Source of the DNA: Thermocatellispora tengchongensis
GTDB taxonomy: Bacteria > Actinomycetota > Actinomycetes > Streptosporangiales > Streptosporangiaceae
Direction: 5' to 3'
NCBI RefSeq assembly: GCF_014202315.1
Contig: NZ_JACHGN010000007.1
Span: forward strand, 194,569 to 258,568
Length of the DNA stretch: 64,000 bases
The notes beneath the pieces are model-generated. The model was not told the DNA's origin. It worked only from the letters and a program-made list of their open reading frames with translations, and made no database searches. A program made the translations under genes and the position numbers. Below, piece after piece: positions 45,822 through 54,930 of this stretch; position 1 is the first letter of the stretch; each line of letters opens with the position of its first letter.

Positions 45822-46766
45822 ATGTCCATCACCGACGTCGTTCGCAACGTCGCCAAATCCGTCAAAGATACGCTGACCGACCGGGACGAGCTCGGGCGGA
45901 AGGCCAAGGACCTGCCCGCGTACGTGCTGCAGTCGGCCCTGAGCGGGGTCGGCCAGGCACTGCTCCTGGGCGACCGGGTCCGTACCAAGCTCAAGCGCCT
46001 CGGCAGGCGCGAGGAGGAGGAAGAGACCACCGCGACCGCGCCCGAGACGGCCGAGAAGGCGGAGAAGGCCGAGAAGGCCGAGAAGGCCGAGAAGGCCGAG
46101 AAGGCCGAGAAGCCGGCGGCCGAGGAGCCGGAGAAGAAGCGCCGCGAGCCGGTCATCTTCGCACCGCGCCCGGTCGAGCCGGAGCAGATCACGCCCAACG
46201 GCGCCAAGGCGGCTCCGGTCGTCGTCGCTCCGGAGGAGAAGCCGGCCGAGAAGCCGGCGGAAAAGCCGGTCGAGAAGGCGGCCGAGAAGCCGGTTGAGAA
46301 GCCGGTCGAGAAGGCCGAGGAGCCCGCCGCCAAGGCCGAGGAGCCCGCCGTCAAGGTGGAGGAGCCGGTCAAGGCCGAGGAGCCCGCGGCGAAGGCCGAG
46401 GAGCCCGCCGTCAAGGTCGAGGAGCCCGCCAAGGCCGAGGGTGAGCTGGCCAAGGCGGCCACCGCCACCGAGGCCGCCGCCGAGAAGGCCGAGGAGGCCG
46501 CGCAGGCGGTCGTGGAGGAGGCGCCGGCCCCCGTCGCGGCCGAGCCGGTCAAGGCCGGCGGCACCGTCGAGACCGCGACGCTGGCCGAGCCGATGCCGGG
46601 CTACGCCGAGCTGACGATGGCCTCGCTGCGGGCGCGGCTGCGCGGCAAGACGGCCGAAGAGGTGCAGGCGCTGCTCGACTACGAGCGGGCCACCACCGAC
46701 CGGCCGAACATCATCAAGATGTACGAGAACCGTCTCGCCAAGATCGCTGCGGAGGGCGGCGCGTAA
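45822..46766 (+). CDS. Lys/Glu/Ala/Pro-repeat protein, lipid-droplet-associated family (Rv1109c position)
   Basis: A 314-residue protein. An N-terminal amphipathic region (VRNVAKSVKDTLTDRDELGR, YVLQSALSGVGQALLLGDRV) could bind membrane or lipid. The middle is a highly charged repeat of EKA units then EEPAAKAEEPAVKV and EKPAEKPVEKAAEK variants, probably extended or helical. A conserved C-terminal domain of about 55 residues reads MPGYAELTMASLRARLRGKT to YERATTDRPNIIKMYENRLA. Database names for this family include lipid droplet-associated protein; the activity itself is not shown by sequence. Position between ispH and xseA is conserved in mycobacteria. Confidence 0.78.
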   Translation: MSITDVVRNVAKSVKDTLTDRDELGRKAKDLPAYVLQSALSGVGQALLLGDRVRTKLKRLGRREEEEETTATAPETAEKAEKAEKAEKAEKAEKAEKPAAEEPEKKRREPVIFAPRPVEPEQITPNGAKAAPVVVAPEEKPAEKPAEKPVEKAAEKPVEKPVEKAEEPAAKAEEPAVKVEEPVKAEEPAAKAEEPAVKVEEPAKAEGELAKAATATEAAAEKAEEAAQAVVEEAPAPVAAEPVKAGGTVETATLAEPMPGYAELTMASLRARLRGKTAEEVQALLDYERATTDRPNIIKMYENRLAKIAAEGGA

Positions 46767-46810
46767 CCACGGCGGGCCGCGTACGGCCGGATGAGGTCCG
46801 CCTGGCGACC

Positions 46811-46833
46811 GCCGGGCACGTAAGCTGCCCGGC
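46811..46833. promoter_or_regulatory. Inverted repeat and leaderless promoter abutting xseA
   Basis: GCCGGGCA, seven bases, TGCCCGGC: perfect 8-bp arms ending at the base before the xseA ATG. The loop holds TAAGCT, a -10-like element 7 nt from the ATG. A bound repressor here would block both transcription and leaderless initiation. Confidence 0.5.
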
Positions 46834-48045
46834 ATGGCGCAGAAGACCTCACCCGAGCAGCCGCTGCCGATCAGGACCGTGCTGCAGATGGTCGCCGGGT
46901 GGATCGGCAAGCTCGGCACCATCTGGGTCGAAGGGCAGATCACCGAGCTGACGGCCCGCGGCGGCACCGTGTTCATGACCCTGCGCGATCCGGTCGCCAA
47001 CGTCTCGGCCCGGGTCACCTGCCCCAGGGGTGTCTACGAGGCCGCCGTCCCCCGCCCCGCCGACGGGGCGCGGGTCGTGATGCACGTCAAGCCCGACTTC
47101 TGGGTCAACCGCGGGTCCTTCGCGTTCACCGCCCTGGAGATCCGGCCGGTCGGCGTGGGCGAGCTGCTGGCCAGGCTGGAGCGGCTGCGTCAGGTGCTGG
47201 CCGCCGAGGGGCTGTTCGCCGCCGACCGCAAGCGCCGCCTGCCCTTCCTGCCCGGCACGATCGGGCTGATCTGCGGGCGCGACTCCGCCGCCGAGCGCGA
47301 CGTGCTGGAGAACGCCCGGCGCCGCTGGCCCGCCGTGCGCTTCCGCGTGGAGGAGGTCGCGGTGCAGGGCCCGTACGCGGTCTCCGAGGTGAGCGACGCG
47401 CTGAGCAGGCTCGACGCCGACCGCGAGGTCGAGGTGATCGTCATCGCCCGGGGCGGCGGCTCGCTGGAGGATCTGCTCCCGTTCTCGGACGAGGCCCTGG
47501 TGCGCGCGGTGGCGGCGTGCCGCACCCCGGTGGTGAGCGCGATCGGGCACGAGCAGGACAGCCCGCTGCTCGACCTGGTGGCCGACGTGCGCGCCTCCAC
47601 CCCGACCGACGCGGCCAAGAAGGTCGTGCCCGACGTCGGCGAGCAGCTCACGCTGGTGCGCCAGCTCCGCGACCGGGGCCGCCGGACGGTGCGCGGCTGG
47701 CTGGACCGCGAGCTGGCCTGGCTGTCCTCCGTACGCTCCCGGCCGTCGCTGGCCGACCCGGTGCGCGAGATCGAGCGGCAGGCCGAGCATGTCGAGCAGT
47801 TGCGCGACCGGGCCAGGCGGTGCCTGGGCGGCTCGCTGGACCGCGCCGAGGACTCCCTGGAGCACCTGCGCGCCCGCCTGGTGGCCCTGTCCCCCGCCGC
47901 CACGCTGGAGCGCGGCTACGCCATCGTGCAGCGGCCCGGCGGCGAGGTCGTGCGCAAGGCCGCCGAGGTCGCGGAGGGCGAGGAGCTGACGGTACGGCTG
48001 CCCGACGACCGGATCTCGGTACGGGTCACCCAAGGCGCAGGCTGA
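46834..48045 (+). CDS. xseA: Exodeoxyribonuclease VII large subunit
   Basis: A 403-residue subunit: N-terminal OB fold ([20 protein letters not shown]), then the catalytic core with [39 protein letters not shown], and [30 protein letters not shown], followed by a coiled coil and a C-terminal beta segment ([18 protein letters not shown]). It degrades single-stranded DNA with XseB. ATG 46834 is a probable leaderless start. The last 20 bp overlap the convergent GNAT gene. Confidence 0.95.
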   Translation: MAQKTSPEQPLPIRTVLQMVAGWIGKLGTIWVEGQITELTARGGTVFMTLRDPVANVSARVTCPRGVYEAAVPRPADGARVVMHVKPDFWVNRGSFAFTALEIRPVGVGELLARLERLRQVLAAEGLFAADRKRRLPFLPGTIGLICGRDSAAERDVLENARRRWPAVRFRVEEVAVQGPYAVSEVSDALSRLDADREVEVIVIARGGGSLEDLLPFSDEALVRAVAACRTPVVSAIGHEQDSPLLDLVADVRASTPTDAAKKVVPDVGEQLTLVRQLRDRGRRTVRGWLDRELAWLSSVRSRPSLADPVREIERQAEHVEQLRDRARRCLGGSLDRAEDSLEHLRARLVALSPAATLERGYAIVQRPGGEVVRKAAEVAEGEELTVRLPDDRISVRVTQGAG

Positions 48046-48547
48046 GCCCCGGGTAGTCCATGGAGAAGCCGAACTCGCGGTAGAGCGGGTCGCCGTCAGA
48101 GGTCGCGTGCAGGTCGATCCGGGCCACCTTCTTGTCGCGGTACCAGTCGAGCAGCGCCCGCATGATCGCCCGCGCGTGACCGCGCCTGCGGTGGGCGGGG
48201 TCGGTGGTCATGCCCAGGATGTAGCCGAACCTGCCGTCGGGGAGCCCGGGGCCGGGGAAGCGCCGGAAGACGAACCCGATCCCGCAGGCCGCGAGCCCGC
48301 CGCCGGGCGCGTCCACCACGAACACGGCGACGTCGTCGTCATGCAGACGTTCGGCCAGGCTGCGCGCGTACGCGTCCCGCCAGCCCAGGTCGTCCAACCC
48401 GGCCGAGCCGCCCGAGTCGTTCGAGCCGCCTGGAGCGGCGGGGCCGGGCGCGCGGTCGGCGGCCATGCGCTCCGCCAAGATCACCCGCAGCCGGACAAGC
48501 TCCGAAATATCGTCATGCGTTGCCAATCGCGGTGCCACACGGTTCAT
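48026..48547 (-). CDS. GNAT-family N-acetyltransferase
   Basis: A 173-residue protein with the acetyl-CoA-binding motif A ([21 protein letters not shown], key R-R-G-H-A) and motif B-like end ([19 protein letters not shown]). The substrate is unknown. ATG 48547 is used because the family N-terminus ([15 protein letters not shown]) follows. It lies on the opposite strand between xseA and xseB, splitting a pair that is normally adjacent, and overlaps the end of xseA by 20 bp. Confidence 0.85.
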   Translation of the reverse strand: MNRVAPRLATHDDISELVRLRVILAERMAADRAPGPAAPGGSNDSGGSAGLDDLGWRDAYARSLAERLHDDDVAVFVVDAPGGGLAACGIGFVFRRFPGPGLPDGRFGYILGMTTDPAHRRRGHARAIMRALLDWYRDKKVARIDLHATSDGDPLYREFGFSMDYPGLSLRLG

Positions 48548-48580
48548 TCCACCACGCCCCTTACCGGCTAGGGTTGCGAC

Positions 48581-48820
48581 GTGGCAGGAGAAGAGGAGAA
48601 GGCACCGTCGTACGAGCAGGCCCGCGAGGAGCTGACCGAGGTCGTACGGCGGCTTGAGGCCGGCGGGCTCACGCTGGAGCAGTCGATCGAGCTGTGGGAG
48701 CGCGGCGAGAAGCTGGCGGCGGTGTGCGAGGAGTGGCTGCAGGGCGCCCGGGTCAAGCTGGCCGCCGCCATGGCCCGCCGCTCCCAGGACCCGATGAAGG
48801 ACGACGACACGCCCTTCTGA
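48581..48820 (+). CDS. xseB: Exodeoxyribonuclease VII small subunit
   Basis: A 79-residue helical protein with the XseB signature SYEQAREELTEVVRRLEAGG then LTLEQSIELWERGEKLA. It forms the multi-copy small subunit bound to XseA. The GTG at 48581 is 6 nt after TAGGGT, a -10-like element, so it probably has its own leaderless promoter after separation from xseA by the GNAT gene. The 123 bp downstream show nothing distinct. Confidence 0.94.
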   Translation: MAGEEEKAPSYEQAREELTEVVRRLEAGGLTLEQSIELWERGEKLAAVCEEWLQGARVKLAAAMARRSQDPMKDDDTPF

Positions 48821-48943
48821 ACCGACAGCCCTGCTGAGCGTGCCCGCTGAACCCATCACACCCCGCTGAGCCCGGCGCGCCCCGCCGAGCGCGGCACGCC
48901 CCGGTCAACTCGGCGCCCCCTGCTGGGCGAGGTCTGGGCGGGG

Positions 48944-49513
48944 TCAGGAGCCGGACGCCGAGGCCGACGGCGAGGGGGCGGGGGTCGCGGTGGAGGCGGG
49001 CTGCTGCCGCAGGGAGGCCGCCAGCGTGGCCAGCTCCGGCCAGTCGGCCTGCCCGGTGACCACCAGCGCGACATCGGGCAGGATCCGCACCAGGGTGCGC
49101 TGGTTCTTGTCCTCGCGGTAGCGGCGCTCCCAGGTCACCCCGCCGATCTGCTGCGTGCCCACGGCGGTGCTGGTGTTGGCCATGCGGTTGACGAACTCGC
49201 CGGCCGGCTGCTCGTTGCTCTGCGCCAGCATGGCGTGCGAGCGGGCGGCGGTGGCGAAGCCGAGGCGCCAGGTGACCACGCCCTGCCCGGTCAGGCGCGA
49301 GCTGGTGGGCACCCAGTCCTTCGGCGTGGCCTCCGGCACCCACACCTGGTACGGCGCGGCGTTGCGCGCGTTGATGGCGTCGATGGAGTAGTCGACGCTG
49401 GGGATGTGCTCGCTGTCTCCGGTCGGCGTGACGAACAGGAATGCGCCGACGCCGAGCAGGCACACGGCCATCGCGACCGCGTAGCCGAGGAAACCCTGGG
49501 TGAACCGCTCCAC
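48944..49513 (-). CDS. DUF4245-family membrane-anchored protein
   Basis: A 189-residue protein: N-terminal transmembrane helix ([20 protein letters not shown]) and an extracytoplasmic domain ([52 protein letters not shown]), ending in a Ser/Ala/Pro tail. This is the DUF4245 protein found beside glpX and xseB in actinobacteria (Rv1100 position). Function unknown. The GTG at 49513 starts 11 bp after the TetR stop on the same strand, so the two are probably co-transcribed. Confidence 0.82.
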   Translation of the reverse strand: MERFTQGFLGYAVAMAVCLLGVGAFLFVTPTGDSEHIPSVDYSIDAINARNAAPYQVWVPEATPKDWVPTSSRLTGQGVVTWRLGFATAARSHAMLAQSNEQPAGEFVNRMANTSTAVGTQQIGGVTWERRYREDKNQRTLVRILPDVALVVTGQADWPELATLAASLRQQPASTATPAPSPSASASGS

Positions 49514-49524
49514 GCCTGGCGAGA

Positions 49525-50145
49525 CTACCCGCTCGGGGCCTCGGTCCCGGCATCGGGAGCGGAAGCCCCGGCGCCCGGCGGGCGGATGCCGGCGATGATC
49601 GCCAGCACCTCGTCGGCCAGCCTGCGCGCGGCCTCGACGTCCTCGGCCAGCGTGACCTCGGACACCGCGGCGGCCAGCGCCCCGGTGAGCACCACCACCA
49701 GGGCGTCCTCGTCGGGCTCGAACAGCGAGGCGTTGCGCTTGGCCCACTGCCGCAGCCGGTCGCGCATCACGACCTCGAACCCCGGCGGCCCGTCGCCGCG
49801 CAGGAACAGCGCGGACAGCTCGCGCTCCTCCAGGCAGCCGGCGAGATAGGCCCGCGCTCCGGCGATGAAGATCCGCATCGGGTCGGACTCGCCCTCGGCG
49901 CGCAGGGTCTGGGTGGCGGCCTTGGTGCGCTGGGTCTGCCTGGCCTGGAACTCCTCGAACAGGGTGAGGTACAGGTCGGCTTTTCCAGAAAAATGGTGAT
50001 ACAGCGAACCGACGCTGGCGCGGGCCCGCGAGACGACGTCGGTGACCCCGGCGTCGGCGAAGCCCCGGGTGATGAAGGTCTCCCTCGCGGCTTCCAGGAG
50101 CGCGCTGCGAGTGGCGGCGCCGCGCTCCGATGTGCGTACAGTCAC
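49525..50145 (-). CDS. TetR-family transcriptional regulator
   Basis: A 206-residue regulator. The N-terminal HTH is [20 protein letters not shown] followed by [26 protein letters not shown] helical ligand-binding domain follows, ending in a Pro/Ala tail. The start is uncertain: GTG 50145 gives the typical short lead ([14 protein letters not shown]); GTG 50154 and longer forms are possible. Divergent from glpX with 141 bp between; no clear palindrome was found there. The ligand is unknown. Confidence 0.82.
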   Translation of the reverse strand: MTVRTSERGAATRSALLEAARETFITRGFADAGVTDVVSRARASVGSLYHHFSGKADLYLTLFEEFQARQTQRTKAATQTLRAEGESDPMRIFIAGARAYLAGCLEERELSALFLRGDGPPGFEVVMRDRLRQWAKRNASLFEPDEDALVVVLTGALAAAVSEVTLAEDVEAARRLADEVLAIIAGIRPPGAGASAPDAGTEAPSG

Positions 50146-50286
50146 GACTGTCACCGGCCGTTCCGGGTCGCTACTCAGTGGTGGGCACACATTATCCTCC
50201 CATCGACCGCAAAACAGGCCGGAAAAGCGGGCCAACTACGATCGATGCTGTTGACGGGATCGGCTCTCATTAAGGAGCTCACCACC

Positions 50287-51321
50287 ATGTCCGAACAGTC
50301 CTCGGTCCCGGCGCCGCTCGCCACCGGCAAGCGCGCGCCCGATCGGAACCTCGCTCTCGAACTCGTCCGCGTTACGGAGGCGGCGGCGATGGCCGCGGCC
50401 CGCTGGGTCGGGCGCGGCGACAAGAACGGCGCCGACGGCGCCGCCGTGCACGCGATGCGCCAGCTCATCAACACGGTGTCGATGAAGGGCGTGGTCGTGA
50501 TCGGCGAGGGCGAGAAGGACAACGCGCCCATGCTGTTCAACGGCGAGGAGGTCGGCGACGGCAGCGGCCCCGAATGCGACGTGGCGGTCGATCCGATCGA
50601 CGGCACCCGGCTGACCGCGCTCGGCATGAACAACGCGATCTCGGTCATCGCGGTGAGCGAGCGCGGCTCGATGTACGACCCGTCGGCGGTCTTCTACATG
50701 GAGAAGCTGGTCACCGGCCCCGAGGCGGCCTCGGCGGTGGACATCGAGGCCCCGACCGCGGTGAACATCGCGGCCGTGGCGCGGGCGAAGGGCGCCTCGC
50801 CGTCCGACGTCACCGTGGTCGTGCTCGACCGGCCCAGGCACGAGCAGATCGTCAAGGAGATCCGCGAGACCGGGGCGCGGATCAAGTTCATCACCGACGG
50901 CGACGTGGCGGGCGCCATCATGGCGGCGCGCGCGGGCACCGGCATCGACCTGATGCTGGGCATCGGCGGCACCCCCGAGGGCATCATCGCCGCGTGCGCG
51001 CTCAAGTGCCTGGGCGGGGTGATCCAGGGCAAGCTGTGGCCCCGCGACGAGGACGAGCGCCGCCGGGCCCTGGACGCCGGGCTCGACCTGGACCAGGTGC
51101 TCACCATCGACGACCTGGTCAAGTCGGACGACGTGTTCTTCGCGGCCTCCGGCATCACCGACGGCGAGCTGATGCAGGGCGTACGCTACCGGGGCGGCGC
51201 GGCGGTGACCCACTCGCTGGTCATGCGCGGCCGGTCGGGCACGATCCGGAAGGTCGAGAGCGAGCACCAGCTCGCCAAGCTGCGCGCGTACAGCGCGATC
51301 AACTTCGACACCGCAGGCTGA
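50287..51321 (+). CDS. glpX: Class II fructose-1,6-bisphosphatase
   Basis: A 344-residue enzyme hydrolysing fructose 1,6-bisphosphate in gluconeogenesis. Signatures: metal site [14 protein letters not shown] and [20 protein letters not shown], then [15 protein letters not shown] and [20 protein letters not shown]. In many actinobacteria this is the only FBPase. ATG 50287 has AAGGAG 9 nt upstream. It ends the conserved xse-glpX neighbourhood and is followed by a hairpin. Confidence 0.95.
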   Translation: MSEQSSVPAPLATGKRAPDRNLALELVRVTEAAAMAAARWVGRGDKNGADGAAVHAMRQLINTVSMKGVVVIGEGEKDNAPMLFNGEEVGDGSGPECDVAVDPIDGTRLTALGMNNAISVIAVSERGSMYDPSAVFYMEKLVTGPEAASAVDIEAPTAVNIAAVARAKGASPSDVTVVVLDRPRHEQIVKEIRETGARIKFITDGDVAGAIMAARAGTGIDLMLGIGGTPEGIIAACALKCLGGVIQGKLWPRDEDERRRALDAGLDLDQVLTIDDLVKSDDVFFAASGITDGELMQGVRYRGGAAVTHSLVMRGRSGTIRKVESEHQLAKLRAYSAINFDTAG

Positions 51322-51330
51322 GAAACCGGC

Positions 51331-51348
51331 CCTTCAGGCGGCTGAAGG
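51331..51348 (+). terminator. Hairpin after glpX, followed by short direct repeats
   Basis: CCTTCAG-GCGG-CTGAAGG, a perfect 7-bp stem with a 4-nt loop, starting 10 bp after the glpX stop. From 51359 to 51409 the related sequence CTCAGGCCGC(C/T)GAAGG is repeated about 2.5 times, possibly giving alternative stems and also ending the convergent DUF1707 transcript. Confidence 0.6.
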
Positions 51349-51425
51349 CCGCTCCGGTCGCTCAGGCCGCCGAAGGACGCTCAGGCCGCTGAAGGTCCCT
51401 CCGGTGGCTCAGGCCGGTCGTCCAA

Positions 51426-52091
51426 TCACCGGCCGCCGCGGCGGCGGCGTTTGGGGGGCTCCTTGACCTTGACCTCGCCCAGCGAGCCGCCGGTGCGCAC
51501 CTCGATGACCGGGGCCTCGGGATCGGCGGGGTGGCGGGTGAGGCGGGTGGTCTTGTCCTTGGTGACCCGGACCACCTCCACGCCCGCGGGCACGTGGATC
51601 TCCAGGCCGCCGAAGAGCAGGGTCGCGTTGACCACGACGCGGCGGCTCTGCACGATCGCGTCGGTGAGGTCGAGCCTGGTGGTGCCGAACATCGCGGTCA
51701 CGGACAGCTCGGCGGGCACCACCCAGCGGCCGTCGCGGTGCTCCTTCTTGAAGAACGCCGACACCTGGCCGGAGCCGAGCCGCAGCGGCTGCTGCTCCTC
51801 GGGCAGCAGGTCGGTGGTCAGGGTGGCCAGCTCGCCGAGCGTGCGGGCGCGGTAGACGGCCTCCAGACGCTCCTCGAACTCCGGCATGCTCAGCCGGCCG
51901 TCGGCGACGGCCTCGCGCAGCACCTCGGCGATCCGGTCGCGGTCGGCGTCGGAGGCGCGCAGGTCGCCGGGCGCGGGCGCGGAGGAGGAGGCGGCGGCGT
52001 TCCTGGCCTGGCGGATCGCGTGCCACTCCTCCGCCAGCCGGTCGCCGACCTCGGACAGACGGGGGAGCCACTGTCCCGGACGTTCGTTCAC
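51426..52091 (-). CDS. DUF1707 domain protein with LiaF-like C-terminal domain
   Basis: A 221-residue protein. After about 45 residues comes the DUF1707/SHOCT-like helical module (LRASDADRDRIAEVLREAVA, DGRLSMPEFEERLEAVYRAR, TLGELATLTTDL). The C-terminal half is a beta-rich domain of the cell-wall-antibiotic-response type (VTAMFGTTRLDLTDAIVQSR, NATLLFGGLEIHVPAGVEV). It lacks transmembrane helices. The family is linked to envelope stress in Gram-positives; its role here is unproven. GTG 52091; divergent from the ABC exporter. Confidence 0.8.
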   Translation of the reverse strand: MNERPGQWLPRLSEVGDRLAEEWHAIRQARNAAASSSAPAPGDLRASDADRDRIAEVLREAVADGRLSMPEFEERLEAVYRARTLGELATLTTDLLPEEQQPLRLGSGQVSAFFKKEHRDGRWVVPAELSVTAMFGTTRLDLTDAIVQSRRVVVNATLLFGGLEIHVPAGVEVVRVTKDKTTRLTRHPADPEAPVIEVRTGGSLGEVKVKEPPKRRRRGGR

Positions 52092-52181
52092 GCTTCGACA
52101 ATAAGCGCCCGCGGGCGTGCCGCGGCAGTCGCCGGAAAACGCGTTGCGGAAGTGTCGGTGCCGGTCCCTACAGTGGGCCTC

Positions 52182-53099
52182 ATGCCAGCACCCGGCCCGG
52201 CGATCAGCATCAGGGGGGCGGTCAAGCGCTACGGCGGCATCACGGCCGTCGCCGGCCTCGACCTCGACGTTCCCGAGGGCATCTGCCTCGGCCTCCTCGG
52301 CCGCAACGGGGCCGGCAAGTCCACCACCATGCGCCTGCTCACCGCCCAGTCGCGCGCCGACGAGGGCGAGATCGAGGTCCTGGGCCTGCCGGTGCCGCGC
52401 CGCTCCAAGCGGGCGCGGGCCATGATGGGCGTGGTCCCGCAGCAGGACAACCTCGACGAGGAGCTGAGCGCCCGGCAGAACCTGGAGGTCTTCGCCCACA
52501 TCTACCGGGTGCCCCGGGCCGGGCGCCGGGCCGCCGTCGCGCGGGCGCTGGCCCTCGCCCAGCTCACCGACCGTGCCGACACGCCCGCGGTCAAGCTCTC
52601 CGGGGGCATGCGCAGGCGGCTGCTGATCGCCCGCGGCCTGGTCCACTCCCCCCGGCTGGTGCTGCTCGACGAGCCGACCGTGGGTCTCGACCCGCAGGTG
52701 CGCCAGGAGCTGTGGTCGCTCATCGCGCGGCTGCGCGATGAGGGCGTGACCACGCTGATGTCCACCCACTACATCGAGGAGGCCGAGCGGCTGGCCGACG
52801 ACTGCGCGCTGATGGCGCGCGGCCGGGTGGTGGCCCGCGGCTCACCCGAGAAGCTGATCGCCGAGCACGCCGGCGCCGAGGTCCACGAGCACTACGGCAC
52901 CGCCGACCGGCTCGCCGAGATCGAGCGGATCGCCCGCGAGGCGGGCGTGCCGACCCGCCGCACCGGCCCGTCGATCTCGCTGCTCAAGGCCGAGCAGTTC
53001 GACGACGCGCTGCGCGCCCGCCTGCCCGTCCCCCCGATCCGCCGCCCGGCCAACCTGGAGGACGTCTTCGTCCTGCTGACCGGCGAATCGGCCGACTGA
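52182..53099 (+). CDS. ABC transporter ATP-binding protein (DrrA/NodI type)
   Basis: A 305-residue ATPase: Walker A LLGRNGAGKSTTMRLL, Q-loop VPQQDNLDEELSARQNL, signature KLSGGMRRRLLIARGLV, Walker B LVLLDEPTVGLDPQ, switch His in STHYIEEAERLAD. A C-terminal extension of about 80 residues is typical of DrrA/NodI. It pairs with the ABC-2 permease 20 bp downstream. TACAGT ends 7 nt before ATG 52182, suggesting a leaderless start. Probably exports a drug or lipid-like molecule. Confidence 0.92.
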   Translation: MPAPGPAISIRGAVKRYGGITAVAGLDLDVPEGICLGLLGRNGAGKSTTMRLLTAQSRADEGEIEVLGLPVPRRSKRARAMMGVVPQQDNLDEELSARQNLEVFAHIYRVPRAGRRAAVARALALAQLTDRADTPAVKLSGGMRRRLLIARGLVHSPRLVLLDEPTVGLDPQVRQELWSLIARLRDEGVTTLMSTHYIEEAERLADDCALMARGRVVARGSPEKLIAEHAGAEVHEHYGTADRLAEIERIAREAGVPTRRTGPSISLLKAEQFDDALRARLPVPPIRRPANLEDVFVLLTGESAD

Positions 53100-53119
53100 C
53101 CCCCGGCGAAGGAGCGATC

Positions 53120-53881
53120 GTGTTCGAATGGGCCCCGGTGCGCGCGGTGTGGCGGCGGGAGCTGGCGCTCTACCGCCGCTACTGGGCCTCCACGTCCTTC
53201 GCGGCGCTGGTGGAGCCGACGCTGTACCTGCTGGCGTTCGGCTACGGCTTCGGCTCGGTCATCGGCACGCTGTACGGCTACGAGTACCGCGACTTCGTGT
53301 CCACCGGCGTGGTGGCCACGGCGGTGCTGTTCATCGGCGCGTTCGGCGGGATGTTCAACACCTTCATCCGGCGCACCTTCCAGCACACCTACGACGCGAT
53401 GCTGGCCGCCCCGGTCGACGTGCACGAGCTGGTCACCGCCGAGGCGTCCTGGCTGGCGGCCAAGGCGGGCCTCTACGGCTGCGCCCCCCTGCTCGTCGGC
53501 ATGGCCTTCGGCCTCGACCCGTCCTGGGGCATGCTGCTCGTCCCCGCGATCGCCTTCCTCACCGGCCTCGGCTTCGCCCTGTTCGGCATGTGGGTCTCGG
53601 CCATCGTCCCGTCCATCAACTCCCTCGACTACGTGATCACCGGCGTGCTCACCCCGCTGTTCCTGGTGGCGGGCACGTTCTTCCCCATCGACCAGCTCCC
53701 CTCGTGGGCCGCGACCGCGGCCAGGTTCAACCCGCTGTGGCACACCGTGGAGCTGATCCGCGCCGCCGTCTTCGCCCGCCTCACCCCCGGCGACCTGGCC
53801 CACGTCGGCGTACTGGCCCTGTTCGCCGCCGCGATGTGGTCCCTCGCGGTCTGGAAGCTCCGCGCCCGCCTGATCGACTGA
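53120..53881 (+). CDS. ABC-2 type permease (NodJ/DrrB type)
   Basis: A 253-residue permease with six hydrophobic segments: FAALVEPTLYLLAFGYGFG; VVATAVLFIGAFGGMFNTF; MLLVPAIAFLTGLGFALFG; and VITGVLTPLFLVAGTFFPID (the usual ABC-2 signature region); then PLWHTVELIRAAVF. It forms the membrane part of the exporter with the preceding ATPase. GTG 53120 has AAGGAG 9 nt before it. Confidence 0.9.
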   Translation: MFEWAPVRAVWRRELALYRRYWASTSFAALVEPTLYLLAFGYGFGSVIGTLYGYEYRDFVSTGVVATAVLFIGAFGGMFNTFIRRTFQHTYDAMLAAPVDVHELVTAEASWLAAKAGLYGCAPLLVGMAFGLDPSWGMLLVPAIAFLTGLGFALFGMWVSAIVPSINSLDYVITGVLTPLFLVAGTFFPIDQLPSWAATAARFNPLWHTVELIRAAVFARLTPGDLAHVGVLALFAAAMWSLAVWKLRARLID

Positions 53882-53924
53882 CACCCGCGCTTGACGTCGA
53901 TGACGTGGCCGAGCTCGTCACTGT

Positions 53925-54800
53925 CTACGACCTGATCTGGGCCGGGTGATCGTCGCCCTGGGTGAGGGCGGCGAGGGCCGCTTTCGGGTCGTCCACGTGC
54001 AGGTGGATCCTGGTGATCTCGGCCTGGCGGCCCAGGGGGCGGGTGATGGTGACGGGGGCGGTCAGCTCGATCGCGAGGTTGGTCTGGTGGGAGATCGCGA
54101 CGGACAGGCGGCCGTCGCGCACGGTGATCGTGCCGGTCTCGTTGAGGTTGCGTGCGGGGCGGGCGGTGGCGATCAGGGCGCGGGGGATGCGGGCGTCGAG
54201 GAAGGCGCCGTAGCGGATGCGCAGTTCGTCGCGGGTGATGACGTGGGGGCGGGTGACGCAGGAGGCGTGCATGGCCAGGGCCGCCAGGACCGAGTAGCCG
54301 TCCAGCACGAGGAAGGCCAGGCGGATCGGGTCGGGCACGTCCCAGGCGCGCAGCAGGATCTCGACGGCGACCAGTTCCACGACCATCAGGAAGATCATGA
54401 CCAGCAGCATCGGGGTCTGCTCCCGCGCGTACGGCACCGCGGTCGCGCCCGGGGGCACGCCGTGGCGGCGGCGGGCGGCCCACAGGACCAGGCTGACCAG
54501 GCCCTTGGTGTCGAAGCCCATGATCTGGCGGACCTGGACCGGGACCAGGCGGCGTACGGCCTGGCGGAGGGCGGCGCGGCGGTTCGCGCCGGTGCGGCGC
54601 TCGGCCCGGTACAGGCGCCAGAACACGGCTCCCTCCAGGGCGAGCACCGCCAGGACCACCGCCTCGGCGGCGATGAGGATGGGTTCGGGGATCTCCACCC
54701 CGGAGATCAGCAGGACCGCGAGCACGAGTTCGCCGGGGATCGCGGTGTAGAGCGCGGCGCGCGCCACGCGCAGGGCGGGGCCTTGGGGGTGGGCGGTCAT
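53925..54800 (-). CDS. Uncharacterised polytopic membrane protein downstream of merR
   Basis: A 291-residue protein with about four hydrophobic segments: ALYTAIPGELVLAVLLISGV; ILIAAEAVVLAVLALEGAVF; MLLVMIFLMVVELVAVEILL; and a weaker one near LVLDGYSVLAALAMHAS. A C-terminal beta-rich cytoplasmic region follows (TITVRDGRLSVAISHQTNLA). No family is recognised. Its ATG overlaps the stop of a 22-codon micro-ORF by 4 nt, and that one overlaps another, which overlaps merR, so translation is probably coupled through the chain. Confidence 0.75.
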   Translation of the reverse strand: MTAHPQGPALRVARAALYTAIPGELVLAVLLISGVEIPEPILIAAEAVVLAVLALEGAVFWRLYRAERRTGANRRAALRQAVRRLVPVQVRQIMGFDTKGLVSLVLWAARRRHGVPPGATAVPYAREQTPMLLVMIFLMVVELVAVEILLRAWDVPDPIRLAFLVLDGYSVLAALAMHASCVTRPHVITRDELRIRYGAFLDARIPRALIATARPARNLNETGTITVRDGRLSVAISHQTNLAIELTAPVTITRPLGRQAEITRIHLHVDDPKAALAALTQGDDHPAQIRS

Positions 54801-54865
54801 CGGGGGCGCTCCTTGAACTGGTGGGCGGTGTGGCGGACGGCCCCGGCCTGGGGGCGGGCGGTCAC
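54797..54865 (-). CDS. Micro-ORF 2 (22 codons) in the merR-membrane protein chain
   Basis: GTG at 54865 with AAGGAG 8 nt upstream; 22 sense codons (ends HQFKERPR) and TGA at 54799-54797 overlapping the ATG of the membrane protein (ATGA). It opens VTARPQAG, similar to the starts of micro-ORF 1 and of the membrane protein itself. It may be only a by-product of DNA triplication that keeps translational coupling. Confidence 0.45.
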   Translation of the reverse strand: MTARPQAGAVRHTAHQFKERPR

Positions 54866-54930
54866 TGGGGGCGCTCCTTGAGGGGGGCGGCGGACTGGTG
54901 GGAGACCTCGGCCCGAGGGTGGGCGGTCAT
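54862..54930 (-). CDS. Micro-ORF 1 (22 codons) in the merR-membrane protein chain
   Basis: ATG at 54930 overlaps the merR stop (ATGA), with AAGGAG inside the last merR codons. It encodes 22 residues opening MTAHPRAE and ending PLKERPQ; its TGA overlaps the GTG of micro-ORF 2 (GTGA). Length 69 bp equals the 65-bp repeat plus the 4-bp overlap, which is why every junction is identical. Confidence 0.45.
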   Translation of the reverse strand: MTAHPRAEVSHQSAAPLKERPQ

